A DNA stretch of 64,000 bases from Mycobacterium sp. ACS1612 (GTDB lineage: Bacteria; Actinomycetota; Actinomycetes; Mycobacteriales; Mycobacteriaceae), in assembly GCF_001667505.1 (NCBI RefSeq), contig NZ_LZHZ01000005.1, positions 62,001 to 126,000 of the forward strand. The letters run 5' to 3'. Under the pieces are notes generated by a model, which searched no databases, had not been told where the DNA came from, and saw only the letters and a program-made list of their open reading frames with translations. A program made the position numbers and the translations under genes. Shown here one piece after another: positions 1 to 8,354 of the stretch (the first letter of the stretch is position 1; every line of letters begins with the position of its first letter).

Positions 1-1679
1 GTGGTCTCATCCGAGGCTCCGACGACCGCCGCTTCGGCGACGTGTGAGTGCCCGACCAACGCCGATTCCACTTCCGTGGTGGAGATGCGATGACCCGAAA
101 CGTTCATCACGTCGTCGATGCGGCCCAACAGCCAGATCGAACCGTCGGAGTCGACCCGCGCCCCGTCGCCCGCGAAATACCAACCGTGGTCGGCATATCG
201 CGACCAATACGTCTCCTTGTAGCGCTCCGGGTCGCCCCAGATACCGCGCAACATCGACGGCCACGGCTGATCCAGCACCAGGTAGCCGGTGACGTGTTCA
301 CCTTCGTCGGCGCCGGGCACCAGTTCGTTGCCGTCCTCGTCGACGATCTTCGCCGAGATGCCGGGCAACGGCTGCATCGCCGATCCGGGCTTGGCCGCGG
401 TCAATCCGGGCAGCGGCGAAATCATGATCGCACCGGTCTCGGTCTGCCACCAGGTGTCGACCACCGGAGTCCTGTTGCCGCCGAACGCATCCCGATACCA
501 CCGCCACGCCTCGGGGTTGATCGGCTCACCGACGCTGCCGAGCAGTCGCAGGCTGGACAGGTCGTGGGCATCGGGGATCTCGCGGCCCCACTTCATGAAC
601 ATCCGGATCAGCGTCGGGGCGGTGTAATAAATGGTGACACCGTACTTTTCGATGATCTCGAAATGCCGGTGTTCGTTGGGCGAGTTCGGGGTCCCCTCGT
701 ACACCACCTGGCTGGCGCCGTTCGACAGCGGGCCGTAGACGATGTAGGTGTGTCCGGTGACCCAACCGATATCCGCTGTGCACCAGAACACGTCGGTCTC
801 GGGCTTGATGTCGAACACGTAGTAGTGCGTGTACGAGGCCTGCGTCAGGTAGCCGCCGGAGGTGTGCATGATGCCTTTTGGCTTGCCGGTGGTGCCTGAC
901 GTGTACAGCAGGAACAACGGGTGCTCGGAATCGAACGCCTCAGGTGTGTGCTCGGTGGAGGCATTCTCGACGGTGTCATGCCACCACAGATCGCGGCCGT
1001 CGGTCCATGGTGTGTCAATTCCGGTGCGGCGCACCACAAGTACGTGTTCGACGGAGTCTTGTCCCTTGACGGCCTCGTCCACCGACTCCTTGAGCGACAC
1101 CGCTTGGCCACGCCGGTACTGGCCGTCGGAGGTGATCACCAGCTTGGCTTCGGCGTCTTCGATGCGGGCTGCCAGAGCCGCCGACGAGAAGCCGGCGAAC
1201 ACCACCGAATGCAGCACGCCGAGGCGGGCGCAGGCCAGCATCGCGACGATCGCTTCCGGCAGCATCGGCATGTAAATGGCCACCCGATCGCCGGCGACCA
1301 GTCCGAGGTCGGTCAGCGTGTTGGCGGCCTTGCTCACCTCGGCGAGCAGGTCGGCGTACGTGATCTCGCGGCTGTCGCCGGGCTCACCCTCCCAGCGGAT
1401 CGCCACCCGATCGCCGTTGCCCGCCTCGACGTGCCGGTCGACGCAGTTGTAGGCGACGTTGAGCTTGCCACCGACGAACCACTTCGCGAATGGGGCGCCC
1501 GACCAGTCGAGCACCTCGTCGAACGGTGTGGCCCAGGACAACCGGTTGGCCTGTTTCGCCCAGAACGCCAGCCGATCTTGTTCGGCCTCGCGGTACATCT
1601 CCTCGGTGGCATGGGCGGCGGCGGCGAACTCTGGCGAGGGCGGGTAGACGGACTGAACTTGCACGTGCGCGTCGGACAT
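1..1679 (-). CDS. acs: acetyl-CoA synthetase (3' end cut by window edge)
   Basis: AMP-forming acetate:CoA ligase of the cytoplasm, which activates acetate to acetyl-CoA through an acetyl-adenylate. The first 559 codons are present; the C-terminal lid with the regulatory acetylated lysine lies beyond the window. The adenylate-forming core motif [10 protein letters not shown] is at residues 260-269 after a typical N-terminal ACS region ([15 protein letters not shown]). The later WWQTETG and [12 protein letters not shown] signatures are also visible. The ATG at 1679 gives the usual N-terminus (MSDAHVQVQ). It is divergent from the Fic-like gene, with 92 bp between them. It matches Rv3667 in family and gene order. 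Function is certain at family level. Confidence 0.95.
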   Translation of the reverse strand, partial: MSDAHVQVQSVYPPSPEFAAAAHATEEMYREAEQDRLAFWAKQANRLSWATPFDEVLDWSGAPFAKWFVGGKLNVAYNCVDRHVEAGNGDRVAIRWEGEPGDSREITYADLLAEVSKAANTLTDLGLVAGDRVAIYMPMLPEAIVAMLACARLGVLHSVVFAGFSSAALAARIEDAEAKLVITSDGQYRRGQAVSLKESVDEAVKGQDSVEHVLVVRRTGIDTPWTDGRDLWWHDTVENASTEHTPEAFDSEHPLFLLYTSGTTGKPKGIMHTSGGYLTQASYTHYYVFDIKPETDVFWCTADIGWVTGHTYIVYGPLSNGASQVVYEGTPNSPNEHRHFEIIEKYGVTIYYTAPTLIRMFMKWGREIPDAHDLSSLRLLGSVGEPINPEAWRWYRDAFGGNRTPVVDTWWQTETGAIMISPLPGLTAAKPGSAMQPLPGISAKIVDEDGNELVPGADEGEHVTGYLVLDQPWPSMLRGIWGDPERYKETYWSRYADHGWYFAGDGARVDSDGSIWLLGRIDDVMNVSGHRISTTEVESALVGHSHVAEAAVVGASDET

Positions 1680-1771
1680 ACCTGTGAGCCTAGTCACCCG
1701 AACGATGCGTCGACGTTGGGTTGCGGTCGCGCTCGGTATGTGGCCGACCGAGTTCGGTAGCCTGTGCTGCC

Positions 1772-2509
1772 GTGACCGATCCGCTGGCCCCGTTGGCCGA
1801 GTTGCCAGGGGTTGCCGCGGCGGGTGACGAGGCCCGTGAGGCGCTGGGTCGCGCGCACCGTCATCGGGTCAACTTGCGTGGCTGGCCCGCGACCGCCGCG
1901 GAGGCCGCGCTGCGGGCGGCGCGCGCATCGTCGGTACTCGACGGCGGGTCACTGACGCTTTCCGAAGACGGCGAGGCCGACCCCGTGCTGGCAGGCGCGT
2001 TGCGGGTGTCGGAGGCGTTGGAGGGCGGGGAGACCTCGTTGGTGAGCGTGTGGCAGCGGGCGCCGCTGCAGGCCATCGCTCGACTACACACACTGGCTGC
2101 GGCGGACCTGGCCGACGAGGACAGGCTGGGCCGGCCGCGCGGCGACACCGAGGTCGGTCAACGGCTGGCGCTGCTGGCCGACATCGTCACCGGCGGAACG
2201 AAGGTCCCCGCTCCGGTGTTGGCGGCGGTGGTGCACGGGGAGTTGCTGACGCTGGCGCCGTTCGGTACGGCCGACGGCGTGGTTGCGCGCGCGGTGTCGC
2301 GGCTGGTGACCATCGCCAGTGGGCTCGATCCGCACGGCCTCGGCGTGCCCGAGATGTATTGGATGCAGCGCCCCGGCGACTACCGGGCCGCGGCGCGAGG
2401 CTTCGCGTCGGGCACGCCGGACGGACTGACCGCGTGGCTGGTGTTGAGCGCTGAAGCGCTGCACGCCGGTGCGCGAGAAGCGTTGGCGATCGCAAAGGCT
2501 CAGGCCTGA
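1772..2509 (+). CDS. Fic-fold protein with degenerate active site (Rv3662c-like)
   Basis: 245-residue protein starting at GTG 1772, homologous by sequence and context to mycobacterial Rv3662c, often labelled only as hypothetical or oxidoreductase. Two features point to the Fic family. An N-terminal helix carries SSVLDG (residues 53-58), resembling the SxxxE(G/N) inhibitory motif. Residues 162-173 ([12 protein letters not shown]) line up with the Fic core HPFxxGNGRxxR. The core His is Ala, Asn is Asp and the first Arg is Val, so AMP transfer by the usual mechanism is not expected. No membrane segment or signal peptide is seen. The gene converges on the Ms1 RNA, whose terminator hairpin begins 22 bp after the stop. 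Fold assignment is my inference; the gene itself is secure. Confidence 0.85.
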   Translation: MTDPLAPLAELPGVAAAGDEAREALGRAHRHRVNLRGWPATAAEAALRAARASSVLDGGSLTLSEDGEADPVLAGALRVSEALEGGETSLVSVWQRAPLQAIARLHTLAAADLADEDRLGRPRGDTEVGQRLALLADIVTGGTKVPAPVLAAVVHGELLTLAPFGTADGVVARAVSRLVTIASGLDPHGLGVPEMYWMQRPGDYRAAARGFASGTPDGLTAWLVLSAEALHAGAREALAIAKAQA

Positions 2510-2531
2510 CGCAATGGCCTCAGCAACGCGA

Positions 2532-2571
2532 AGCGGGCGACGCTCCGAACTGATTCGGCTCGCCGCCCGCT
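2532..2571 (-). terminator. terminator hairpin of Ms1 RNA
   Basis: An 8-bp inverted repeat (AGCGGGCG at 2532-2539 and its complement at 2564-2571) encloses a second short stem (CCGAA/TTCGG). There is no clear U tract, as is common in mycobacteria. It lies where a roughly 295-nt minus-strand RNA would end and just after the stop of the converging Fic-like gene, so it may serve both transcripts. Confidence 0.5.
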
Positions 2572-2826
2572 AGCACGGACTCCGGTTACCAAGCGTGCTG
2601 TGTGGGTTGCGTGGGTGGCCTCGGCGTCGTTGCGATGCGCTACGACCCCAACCCCACCCAAAGGGTCGTCGTGGCCGTTCGCTCTTCGCAATCACGCAGG
2701 CCCGCAACACTTTTACCTATTCCGCGGTATGTGCTCCGCGTGGGTGCCGGGATCCGTGCTGGGAGGCCGGGTTTGGGAGATCGAGCCTTCTCTTCCGGCT
2801 CGGTCTTGGCCGCCCCTGGCTTCCGT
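2532..2826 (-). ncRNA. ms1: Ms1 / MTS2823 small RNA
   Basis: The 428-bp interval between the Fic-like gene and the HAD phosphatase has no plausible gene. It occupies the exact syntenic position (between the Rv3662c and Rv3661 homologues, on the Rv3661 strand) of MTS2823 in M. tuberculosis and Ms1 in M. smegmatis. These are abundant stationary-phase RNAs of about 300 nt, and Ms1 binds core RNA polymerase without sigma factor. A promoter (TTGATG, 17 bp, TACAAA) and a terminal hairpin frame a transcript of about 295 nt, matching the known size. The 5' end is estimated from the promoter and the 3' end from the hairpin. Identity rests on synteny, size and signals, not on a covariance search. Confidence 0.8.
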
Positions 2827-2832
2827 GCTTCC

Positions 2833-2861
2833 TTTGTACCCCGTGACACTCGTCACATCAA
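2833..2861 (-). promoter_or_regulatory. sigma-A-type promoter of Ms1
   Basis: Read on the minus strand, a -35 element TTGATG (2861-2856) and a -10 element TACAAA (2838-2833) are separated by exactly 17 bp. The predicted start is near 2826. No other good promoter is seen in the interval in this direction. Confidence 0.55.
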
Positions 2862-2937
2862 GGCCCAATTGCCGGTGTCTCGCGATCGTTACGTCGGGCC
2901 GTCAGCTACTTACTTCGCTACCGCCGAGTCGCGTTGG

Positions 2938-3795
2938 TCAGAATGCGAAGCGGCGCAGAAGCGAGTACGTCAGCGCGCCCGCGGCAAGGGCGCTCACACC
3001 GACCGCGGCGGTGGTTGCCACGGCGGCCCCTGACGGCGCCGGGATGCGGTCGCGCAGCGATACCGGTCGGGAGAAGGTGACCACTGGCCAGTTGCGGGCC
3101 GCGGCTTCTTTGCGCAGCGCGCGGTCGGGGTTCACTACGCGTGGGTGGCCGACGGTGGTGAGCATCGGCAGATCTGTGATCGAGTCGGAGTAGGCATAGC
3201 AATGCTCGAGCGCATAGCCCTCGCGGGCGGCGAGCGCTCGAATGGCTTCGACCTTGCCCTCGCCGTAGCAATAGAACGCGATGTCCCCCGTGTAGCGCCC
3301 GTCCTCAACCACCATCCGGGTAGCCATCGCATGCGTCGCGCCCAGCGCCCGCGCGATCGGCGCGACGATCTCTTCGCCGGATGCCGAGACCACGACCACG
3401 TCGCGGCCGCAGAGCTTGTGATCGGCGATCAACTCGGCGGCCTCGGCGAACACCAGTGGGTCGACGATGTCGTGCAGCGTCTCGTTGACGATCGACTTCA
3501 CCTGTTCGACATCCCAGCCGGCGCACATATTGGTGATGTACGACCGCATCCGATCCATTTGATCGTGATCCGCGCCGGACATCAGGAATAGGAACTGCGC
3601 GTAAGTCGACTTGAGAACTGCGCGCCGATTGATTAGCCCTTGATCGAAGAAAGGTTTGCTGAAGGCCAGGGTGCTGGATTTGGCGATGACCGTCTTGTCA
3701 AGATCGAAGAAGGCGGCCGTCCGAATCGGTTTGCCGGGCGTCGGCGTCGTCTGCGAAGCAATCGCCCTGTCGGCCGCCTGCTCGGATGCGGTCAC
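2938..3795 (-). CDS. HAD-IB family phosphatase (Rv3661-like)
   Basis: 285-residue haloacid-dehalogenase hydrolase. The nucleophile motif DxDxT is at residues 31-35 (FFDLDKT) and the acidic motif is SDSITDLPML further on, as in the HAD-IB group that includes phosphoserine phosphatases and CicA-like proteins. A hydrophobic C-terminal stretch rich in Ala and Val, followed by RR, suggests a membrane anchor at the C-terminus. The substrate cannot be read from sequence. GTG 3795 is chosen because it gives the conserved N-terminus about 30 residues before the catalytic motif; the frame stays open further upstream but that part is not conserved in style. The downstream neighbour on the same strand is Ms1, and 6C lies on the opposite strand upstream. 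Confidence 0.9.
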   Translation of the reverse strand: MTASEQAADRAIASQTTPTPGKPIRTAAFFDLDKTVIAKSSTLAFSKPFFDQGLINRRAVLKSTYAQFLFLMSGADHDQMDRMRSYITNMCAGWDVEQVKSIVNETLHDIVDPLVFAEAAELIADHKLCGRDVVVVSASGEEIVAPIARALGATHAMATRMVVEDGRYTGDIAFYCYGEGKVEAIRALAAREGYALEHCYAYSDSITDLPMLTTVGHPRVVNPDRALRKEAAARNWPVVTFSRPVSLRDRIPAPSGAAVATTAAVGVSALAAGALTYSLLRRFAF

Positions 3796-3942
3796 ACCGC
3801 CAGCATAGGGGGCGGTGCGTGACAATTGGCGACAGAGTGTACATATTGGCAGTTCACGACACGTGCCGGTAACTGCACTCTTTCCTGCTGCCTTGTGCTT
3901 TCTCTGGCAAGCAGCACTTGCGCCCGCCCGCAGTGGCGTGTG

Positions 3943-3948
3943 TATAGT
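3943..3948 (+). promoter_or_regulatory. -10 element of the 6C RNA promoter
   Basis: TATAGT, a near-consensus -10 hexamer, lies about 7 bp before the predicted 5' end of the 6C RNA. No convincing -35 element is visible at 16-18 bp; TTGCGC lies 19 bp upstream. Confidence 0.6.
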
Positions 3949-3954
3949 AAGCAT

Positions 3955-4050
3955 TACTCGGCTTATGCCGGGTGTGCATCAGCCCGACCCCCCGGGGCTG
4001 ATACACGACGACCTCCGCCTCCTCCCCCCCTGGCGGGGGTCGTCCCTTTT
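3955..4050 (+). ncRNA. 6C small RNA (B11)
   Basis: A short transcript of about 96 nt with the diagnostic architecture of the actinobacterial 6C RNA: two hairpins whose loops carry runs of six or more C. Hairpin 1 pairs ATCAGCCC (3978-3985) with GGGCTGAT (3995-4002) around a C-rich loop, extended outward by GTG/CAC. Hairpin 2 pairs GACGACC (4007-4013) with GGTCGTC (4038-4044) around a loop containing seven C and is followed by CCTTTT, which acts as the terminator. Its position upstream of ssd, on the ssd strand, is the same as B11/ncRv13660c in M. tuberculosis. The family acts in trans through its C-rich loops on G-rich translation-initiation regions and affects growth and cell division genes. 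Confidence 0.92.
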
Positions 4051-4139
4051 GTGGGGGTGCTTTCGCAAACGGGACATCGGCTACGCGCTGAGTAGTTGCG
4101 GAATGCGATTTTCACCACACATGCAATCGGTTTGTCGGG

Positions 4140-4166
4140 TTGTCCACAGACTCGCATTCATCCACA
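4140..4166 (+). promoter_or_regulatory. two DnaA-box-like sites upstream of ssd
   Basis: TTGTCCACA (4140-4148), the preferred actinobacterial DnaA box, is followed in the same orientation by TCATCCACA (4158-4166), one mismatch from TTATCCACA. They lie 53-79 bp before the ssd start. Binding is unproven. Confidence 0.35.
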
Positions 4167-4218
4167 GATGCCATCACCTCGGTAGCGGGCTGTCGGTCAC
4201 CGGCCGCAGCCTGAAGTC

Positions 4219-5289
4219 ATGACCGCAACCCCAGGGGTCTTGGCGCTGGTCGCTGACCCTTCGCTACGCGACGATGTCGACCGCGTCGCGGCCGCCGTCG
4301 GCCTACCCGTCGTGCACTCCGCCGACCCGTCCGGACGCAATGCGTGGTCGGGCGCCGGCGCAGTCGTGCTCGACGCGCCCGCCGCTCACCGGTGCGCGCA
4401 GCGCGCTCTGCCTAGGCGCGGCCGCGTGGTGCTGGTCATCGGTGCCGAACCCGACGCCGCCGACTTTCACGCCGCGATCGCCGTGGGCGCAGCGCGGGTC
4501 GTCACGCTGCCCGACGGCGACGGTGAGCTGATGGCCGAACTGGCCGACGCCGCCGAAGACTGCCGAGATGATGCCCGGCGTGGCGCGATCGTCGCGGTGA
4601 TTGCAGGGCGCGGCGGGGCAGGCGCATCGGTGTTCTCGACCGCGCTGGCCCAGTCGGCGAGCGCCACGTCCGATGCGCTGCTGGTGGACGCGGACCCGTG
4701 GGGCGGCGGGATCGATCTGGTGTTGGGCTGCGAACGTGAATCGGGTCTGCGTTGGCCCGAACTGTCGTTGCAGGGCGGCCGGCTGAACTACTCGGCGTTG
4801 CGGGATGCCTTGCCGCAACGCCATGGGGTGCGCGTGCTGTCCGGCGGACGGACCGGGGTCGACATCGACGCCGTGCCGCTGAGCGCGGTGCTCGATGCGG
4901 GCAGTCGCGGAGGCGCGATGGTGATCTGCGACCTGCCGCGACGGTCGACCGGTGCTGTGGAGGCGGTGTTGAACGCGGCCGATCTCGTCGTCGTGATCGC
5001 CCCTGCGGACGTGCGGTCGTGTGCTGCCGCCGCGGCGATCGGTCCGTGGGTGTCGGCGGCCAATCCCAACGCGGGCGTCGTCGTTCGGGGGCCGTCACCG
5101 GGTGGCCTGAGGCCACGCGATGTGGCGGACATCGTCGAGTTGCCGTTGTTGGCGACGATGCGGGCCCAACCCCGGGTGACCGATGCGCTCGAACGCGGCG
5201 GGTTACGCATGCGACGACGATCGCCACTTGCTGCGGCGGCAAGGCGGGTGCTCGCGGTGCTGCACCAACGCGGGGTGTCGGCGGCATGA
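4219..5289 (+). CDS. ssd: septum-site-determining protein Ssd (MinD/ParA-like)
   Basis: 356-residue cytoplasmic protein of the CpaE/MinD family, homologous to Rv3660c. The N-terminal 120 residues resemble a receiver-like/CpaE region. A P-loop, GRGGAGAS, is at residues 130-137 and is followed by LLVDADPWGGGID, the MinD-type Walker A' region. In M. tuberculosis Ssd affects septum formation and dormancy-related gene expression, while the gene position at the head of a Tad locus is that of the pilus-localising CpaE proteins. The stop overlaps the start of the TadA-like ATPase gene by ATGA (5286-5289), so the two are translationally coupled. Upstream lie 6C and two DnaA-box-like sites. Confidence 0.9.
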   Translation: MTATPGVLALVADPSLRDDVDRVAAAVGLPVVHSADPSGRNAWSGAGAVVLDAPAAHRCAQRALPRRGRVVLVIGAEPDAADFHAAIAVGAARVVTLPDGDGELMAELADAAEDCRDDARRGAIVAVIAGRGGAGASVFSTALAQSASATSDALLVDADPWGGGIDLVLGCERESGLRWPELSLQGGRLNYSALRDALPQRHGVRVLSGGRTGVDIDAVPLSAVLDAGSRGGAMVICDLPRRSTGAVEAVLNAADLVVVIAPADVRSCAAAAAIGPWVSAANPNAGVVVRGPSPGGLRPRDVADIVELPLLATMRAQPRVTDALERGGLRMRRRSPLAAAARRVLAVLHQRGVSAA

Positions 5290-6452
5290 GCGCCTCGTTG
5301 GTCGACCGGGTCCGTGAGCGTCTGGCCACGGAGTCCGGTCCGTTGCGACCGAACGTGGTGGCCGCCGCGATCCGGGCGGAGTCCGGCGGCGTGGTGGGTG
5401 ACAGCGAGGTGCTGAGCAGCCTGCGCGTCCTGCAGACCGAATTGACCGGCGCGGGCATTCTGGAGCCGTTGTTGTGCGCCGAGGGCACCACCGACGTGCT
5501 CGTCACCGCGCCCGACGCGGTCTGGGTCGACGACGGCAACGGATTGCGTCGCAGTTCGATTCGGTTCCCCGACGAAGCCGCCGTGCGCAGATTGGCGCAA
5601 CGCCTCGCGCTGTCGGCGGGCCGGCGCCTCGACGAGGCGCAACCGTGGGTCGACGGCCAGTTGACGGGACTGGGCACCGGGCAGTTCAGCGTCCGACTGC
5701 ATGCGGTGCTGCCGCCGATCGCGGCAGGCGGAACCTGTGTGTCGCTACGCGTGCTGCGCCCGGCCACCCAGGATCTCGCCGCGCTCACTCGCGTCGGCGC
5801 CATCGCCACCGACGCTCGCGCGCTACTCGAGAATGTGATCGCGGCACGGCTGGCGTTCCTCATCTCCGGCGGTACGGGCGCAGGCAAGACAACACTCCTA
5901 TCCGCTGTGCTGGGCGCCGTCGCACGCAGCGAACGCATCGTCTGCGTGGAGGACGCTGCCGAACTAGCGCCCGCGCATCCGCATCTGGTCAAGCTCGTCG
6001 CGCGCGGCGCCAACGTCGAGGGCGTTGGCGAGGTGACGGTCCGGGATCTGGTCAGGCAGGCGTTGCGGATGCGGCCCGACCGGATCGTCGTCGGGGAGGT
6101 GCGCGGCGCTGAAGTGGTGGACCTGCTCGCCGCGCTCAACACCGGCCACGACGGCGGCGCGGGCACGGTGCACGCCAACAGCCCGTCGGAGGTGCCTGCC
6201 CGGCTCGAGGCCTTGGCCGCCCTTGGCGGTCTGGACCGCGCCGCTCTGCACAGCCAGTTGGCTGCGGCCGTGCAGGTGGTGTTGCACGTCAGCCGGGCTG
6301 CTGATGGTGCGCGCAGGCTGACCGAGATAGGAGTGCTGCAACGCGGCGGTGACGACCGCGTCCGCGTCGTGACGGCGTGGCATGTCGACAGCGGATTCGG
6401 TTGCGGCCGAGAGGCATTGGCGGCTCTGATGCGCGAAAGGGGAGTGCTGTGA
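5286..6452 (+). CDS. TadA/CpaF-type secretion ATPase (Rv3659c-like)
   Basis: 388-residue hexameric type II/IV secretion ATPase that would power assembly of Flp-like pilins. Walker A GGTGAGKT is at residues 195-202, the Walker B region RIVVGEVRG at 266-274, followed by GAGTVHANSP with the conserved His of the family. The N-terminal domain (EPLLCAEGTTDVLV) is typical CpaF. ATG 5286 overlaps the ssd stop. Its own stop overlaps the GTG of the TadB-like gene (GTGA, 6449-6452). The following four genes supply the membrane platform and pilin-like substrates. Confidence 0.93.
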   Translation: MSASLVDRVRERLATESGPLRPNVVAAAIRAESGGVVGDSEVLSSLRVLQTELTGAGILEPLLCAEGTTDVLVTAPDAVWVDDGNGLRRSSIRFPDEAAVRRLAQRLALSAGRRLDEAQPWVDGQLTGLGTGQFSVRLHAVLPPIAAGGTCVSLRVLRPATQDLAALTRVGAIATDARALLENVIAARLAFLISGGTGAGKTTLLSAVLGAVARSERIVCVEDAAELAPAHPHLVKLVARGANVEGVGEVTVRDLVRQALRMRPDRIVVGEVRGAEVVDLLAALNTGHDGGAGTVHANSPSEVPARLEALAALGGLDRAALHSQLAAAVQVVLHVSRAADGARRLTEIGVLQRGGDDRVRVVTAWHVDSGFGCGREALAALMRERGVL

Positions 6453-7234
6453 GTGGCGCGGCGCTGGCGCTGGCGCTTGCCCTGCTTGTGGCACCGGCGG
6501 CCCCTGACGCCAGGTTCGAAGCGATTGGCCTTCGCAAGTCGTGCCGACGCCGGTCACTGGCGCTGCCGTGCGCGGTGTCGGTCGGCGTGGCGCTTGCGGT
6601 CATGTTGCCGATCGGCGCCGTCGCGGCTTGTGCTGTCGTCGGAGTGACGGTTTTGGTGCGCCGACGACGGCGGATACGTGCGAGCCGCCGTGCCGCCGAA
6701 TCGCGTGCACTGCAGGGGGCACTGGATGTGCTAGTCGCTGAACTGCGCGTCGGTGCCCACCCGGTTGCCGCGTTCGATGTCGCAGCCACGGAGATCGACG
6801 GTCCGGTCTCGGAGTCGCTGCGTGCGGTGGCGGCGCGCGCTCGGCTCGGCGCCGACGTCGCCGCGGGCCTGCGCGGGGTGTCCGAGGAATCGTTGCTGCC
6901 TGCGCACTGGGAACGATTGGCCGCGTGCTGGCGGCTGGCGCAGGACCACGGTCTGTCCATCGCGACGCTGATGCAGACCGCCCAGCAAGATATCGTCGCG
7001 CGCGAACGGTTTTGGACCGATGTCGACGCCGGGATGACAGGCGCGCGGACCACCGCCGCCGTGCTCGCCGGGCTGCCGGTGCTCGGTGTCGGACTCGGGG
7101 AGCTGATCGGCGCGCAGCCGCTGGGTTTCCTGTTCTCCAGCACCGTGGGCGGCTGGTTGTTGGTCGTCGGCGTCACGCTCGCGTGCAGCGGCTTGCTGTG
7201 GTCGGATCACATCACCGCGCGGGTGCTGAGATGA
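6449..7234 (+). CDS. TadB-like inner-membrane platform protein (Rv3658c-like)
   Basis: 261-residue membrane protein of the type II secretion F (GspF) family. The N-terminal hydrophobic stretches are followed by an Arg-rich cytoplasmic turn (VRRRRRIR). A helical core carries QGALDVLVAELRVG, the usual TadB signature region, and two C-terminal membrane helices follow (about residues 214-255). GTG 6449 overlaps the ATPase stop; ATG of the TadC-like gene overlaps its stop (7231-7234). It would form the platform on which the ATPase acts. Confidence 0.88.
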   Translation: MSGAALALALALLVAPAAPDARFEAIGLRKSCRRRSLALPCAVSVGVALAVMLPIGAVAACAVVGVTVLVRRRRRIRASRRAAESRALQGALDVLVAELRVGAHPVAAFDVAATEIDGPVSESLRAVAARARLGADVAAGLRGVSEESLLPAHWERLAACWRLAQDHGLSIATLMQTAQQDIVARERFWTDVDAGMTGARTTAAVLAGLPVLGVGLGELIGAQPLGFLFSSTVGGWLLVVGVTLACSGLLWSDHITARVLR

Positions 7235-7797
7235 GTTGGCCAGCTCTCCTTTTGGCGGCGGCGCTGATGTTGGGCGCCGATTCACGCCCACGGACGCGGG
7301 CACGAGCTGTTCCCGTTGGCCCGCGGCGTCGGCCCCCGACGCAGACCGCCGACGATCCGTTGGCCACCGCGTCGAGTCTGGACGTGTTCGCGGCGTGCCT
7401 GCGGTCGGGGATGGCGGTGTCGACGGCGGCGTTGGCCACTGCGGCGTCGGCGCCCGCTCCGCTGGCGCGACTGCTCAACCGTGCCGCTGATCTGTTGGCG
7501 TTGGGCGCTGACCCGGCGGTGGCATGGACGGGTGCCGACGCCGGTGGCGCGGACGCGCTGATGCGGTTGGCTCGGCGCTCGGCGTCGTCGGGGACCGCGC
7601 TGGCGCAGGGCGTCGCGGAGTTGGCCGACCAGTCACGTCATCAGGCGTCGGCCGCGGCGAACGCCGCCGCCGAGCGGGCCTCGGTGTTGATCGCCGGTCC
7701 GCTGGGCCTGTGCTATCTGCCCGCGTTCGTGTGTTTGGGCATCGTGCCCGTGGTCGCCGGGTTGGCCGGTGACGTGTTGCGGTCGGGGATCGTGTGA
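7231..7797 (+). CDS. TadC-like membrane protein (Rv3657c-like)
   Basis: 188-residue Ala-rich GspF-family protein, shorter than TadC of proteobacteria but normal for mycobacteria. It has an N-terminal hydrophobic helix, a soluble helical middle (SLDVFAACLRSGMAVS) and a C-terminal pair of membrane helices (VLIAGPLGLCYLPAFVCLGI). ATG 7231 overlaps the upstream stop. It is probably the partner of the TadB-like protein in the same platform. 27 bp separate it from the pilin-like gene, which has its own strong Shine-Dalgarno. Confidence 0.85.
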   Translation: MSWPALLLAAALMLGADSRPRTRARAVPVGPRRRPPTQTADDPLATASSLDVFAACLRSGMAVSTAALATAASAPAPLARLLNRAADLLALGADPAVAWTGADAGGADALMRLARRSASSGTALAQGVAELADQSRHQASAAANAAAERASVLIAGPLGLCYLPAFVCLGIVPVVAGLAGDVLRSGIV

Positions 7798-7824
7798 CGG
7801 CCGACGGAAGTGGAGGGAAACAGC

Positions 7825-8028
7825 ATGGCAGGAACGAAGATTCGCGCGCTGTGGAGCCGGTTGACGGTCCTGGCCGTCGCCGACGACGGGATGTCGACGG
7901 TCGAATACGCGATCGGGACTATCGCCGCGGCGGCGTTCGGGGCGATCCTGTACACGGTGATCACCGGCGATTCGATCGTCAGTGCGTTGACCAACATCAT
8001 CACCCGGGCGTTGAACACCAACGTCTAG
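7825..8028 (+). CDS. Flp pilin-like DUF4244 protein (Rv3656c-like)
   Basis: 67-residue protein with a short basic N-terminus, then GMSTVEYAIGTIAAAAFGA, a type IV pilin-like cleavage and hydrophobic-helix signature with Glu at position +5. This is the probable major Flp-like subunit of the locus. ATG 7825 is preferred over an upstream in-frame GTG (7810) because GGAGGG at 7812-7817 sits 7 bp before it. A prepilin peptidase is not encoded in this window. Confidence 0.9.
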   Translation: MAGTKIRALWSRLTVLAVADDGMSTVEYAIGTIAAAAFGAILYTVITGDSIVSALTNIITRALNTNV

Positions 8029-8030
8029 GC

Positions 8031-8354
8031 GATGAGTCGGGCGGCGTCACGGTCGAAGCGGCTTTCGCGATCGCTGCGCTGGTGGTCGTGCTGGTGTTGT
8101 GCGTCGCGGGGCTCACCGCTGTCTCGATGCAGGTGCGGTGCGTCGACGCCGCGCGGGAGGCGGCGCGCCTCGCTGCGCGCGGTGATCAGTCGGCTGTCGT
8201 TGCGGCGCAGCGCGTTGCACCCGACGGGGCGGTTGTGCGGATCCGGCGCGACGGTGGGCATGTCGTCGTCACCGTCACGGCCAAGTCCCCGATGTTGCCG
8301 GCTGTCAGCATCGCCGCGGAGGCGGTCGCCGCGGCCGAACCTGGCAGGGGATGA
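8031..8354 (+). CDS. TadE-like pseudopilin (Rv3655c-like), start unresolved
   Basis: Conserved coding begins at DESGGVTVEAAFAIAALVVV, a TadE-type N-terminus with its membrane helix, and ends at 8354. No ATG, GTG or TTG is in frame at or near this point. The nearest in-frame candidate is GTG 7851, which would read through the whole pilin gene in another frame. An out-of-frame ATG sits at 8032-8034. Either a non-standard start or a one-base sequence or assembly difference is involved. In M. tuberculosis the homologue and its neighbour were reported to be exported into macrophages. The stop region (ATGA, 8351-8354) abuts the next TadE-like frame. Coordinates given cover only the part that looks real. 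Confidence 0.7.
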   Translation, partial: DESGGVTVEAAFAIAALVVVLVLCVAGLTAVSMQVRCVDAAREAARLAARGDQSAVVAAQRVAPDGAVVRIRRDGGHVVVTVTAKSPMLPAVSIAAEAVAAAEPGRG

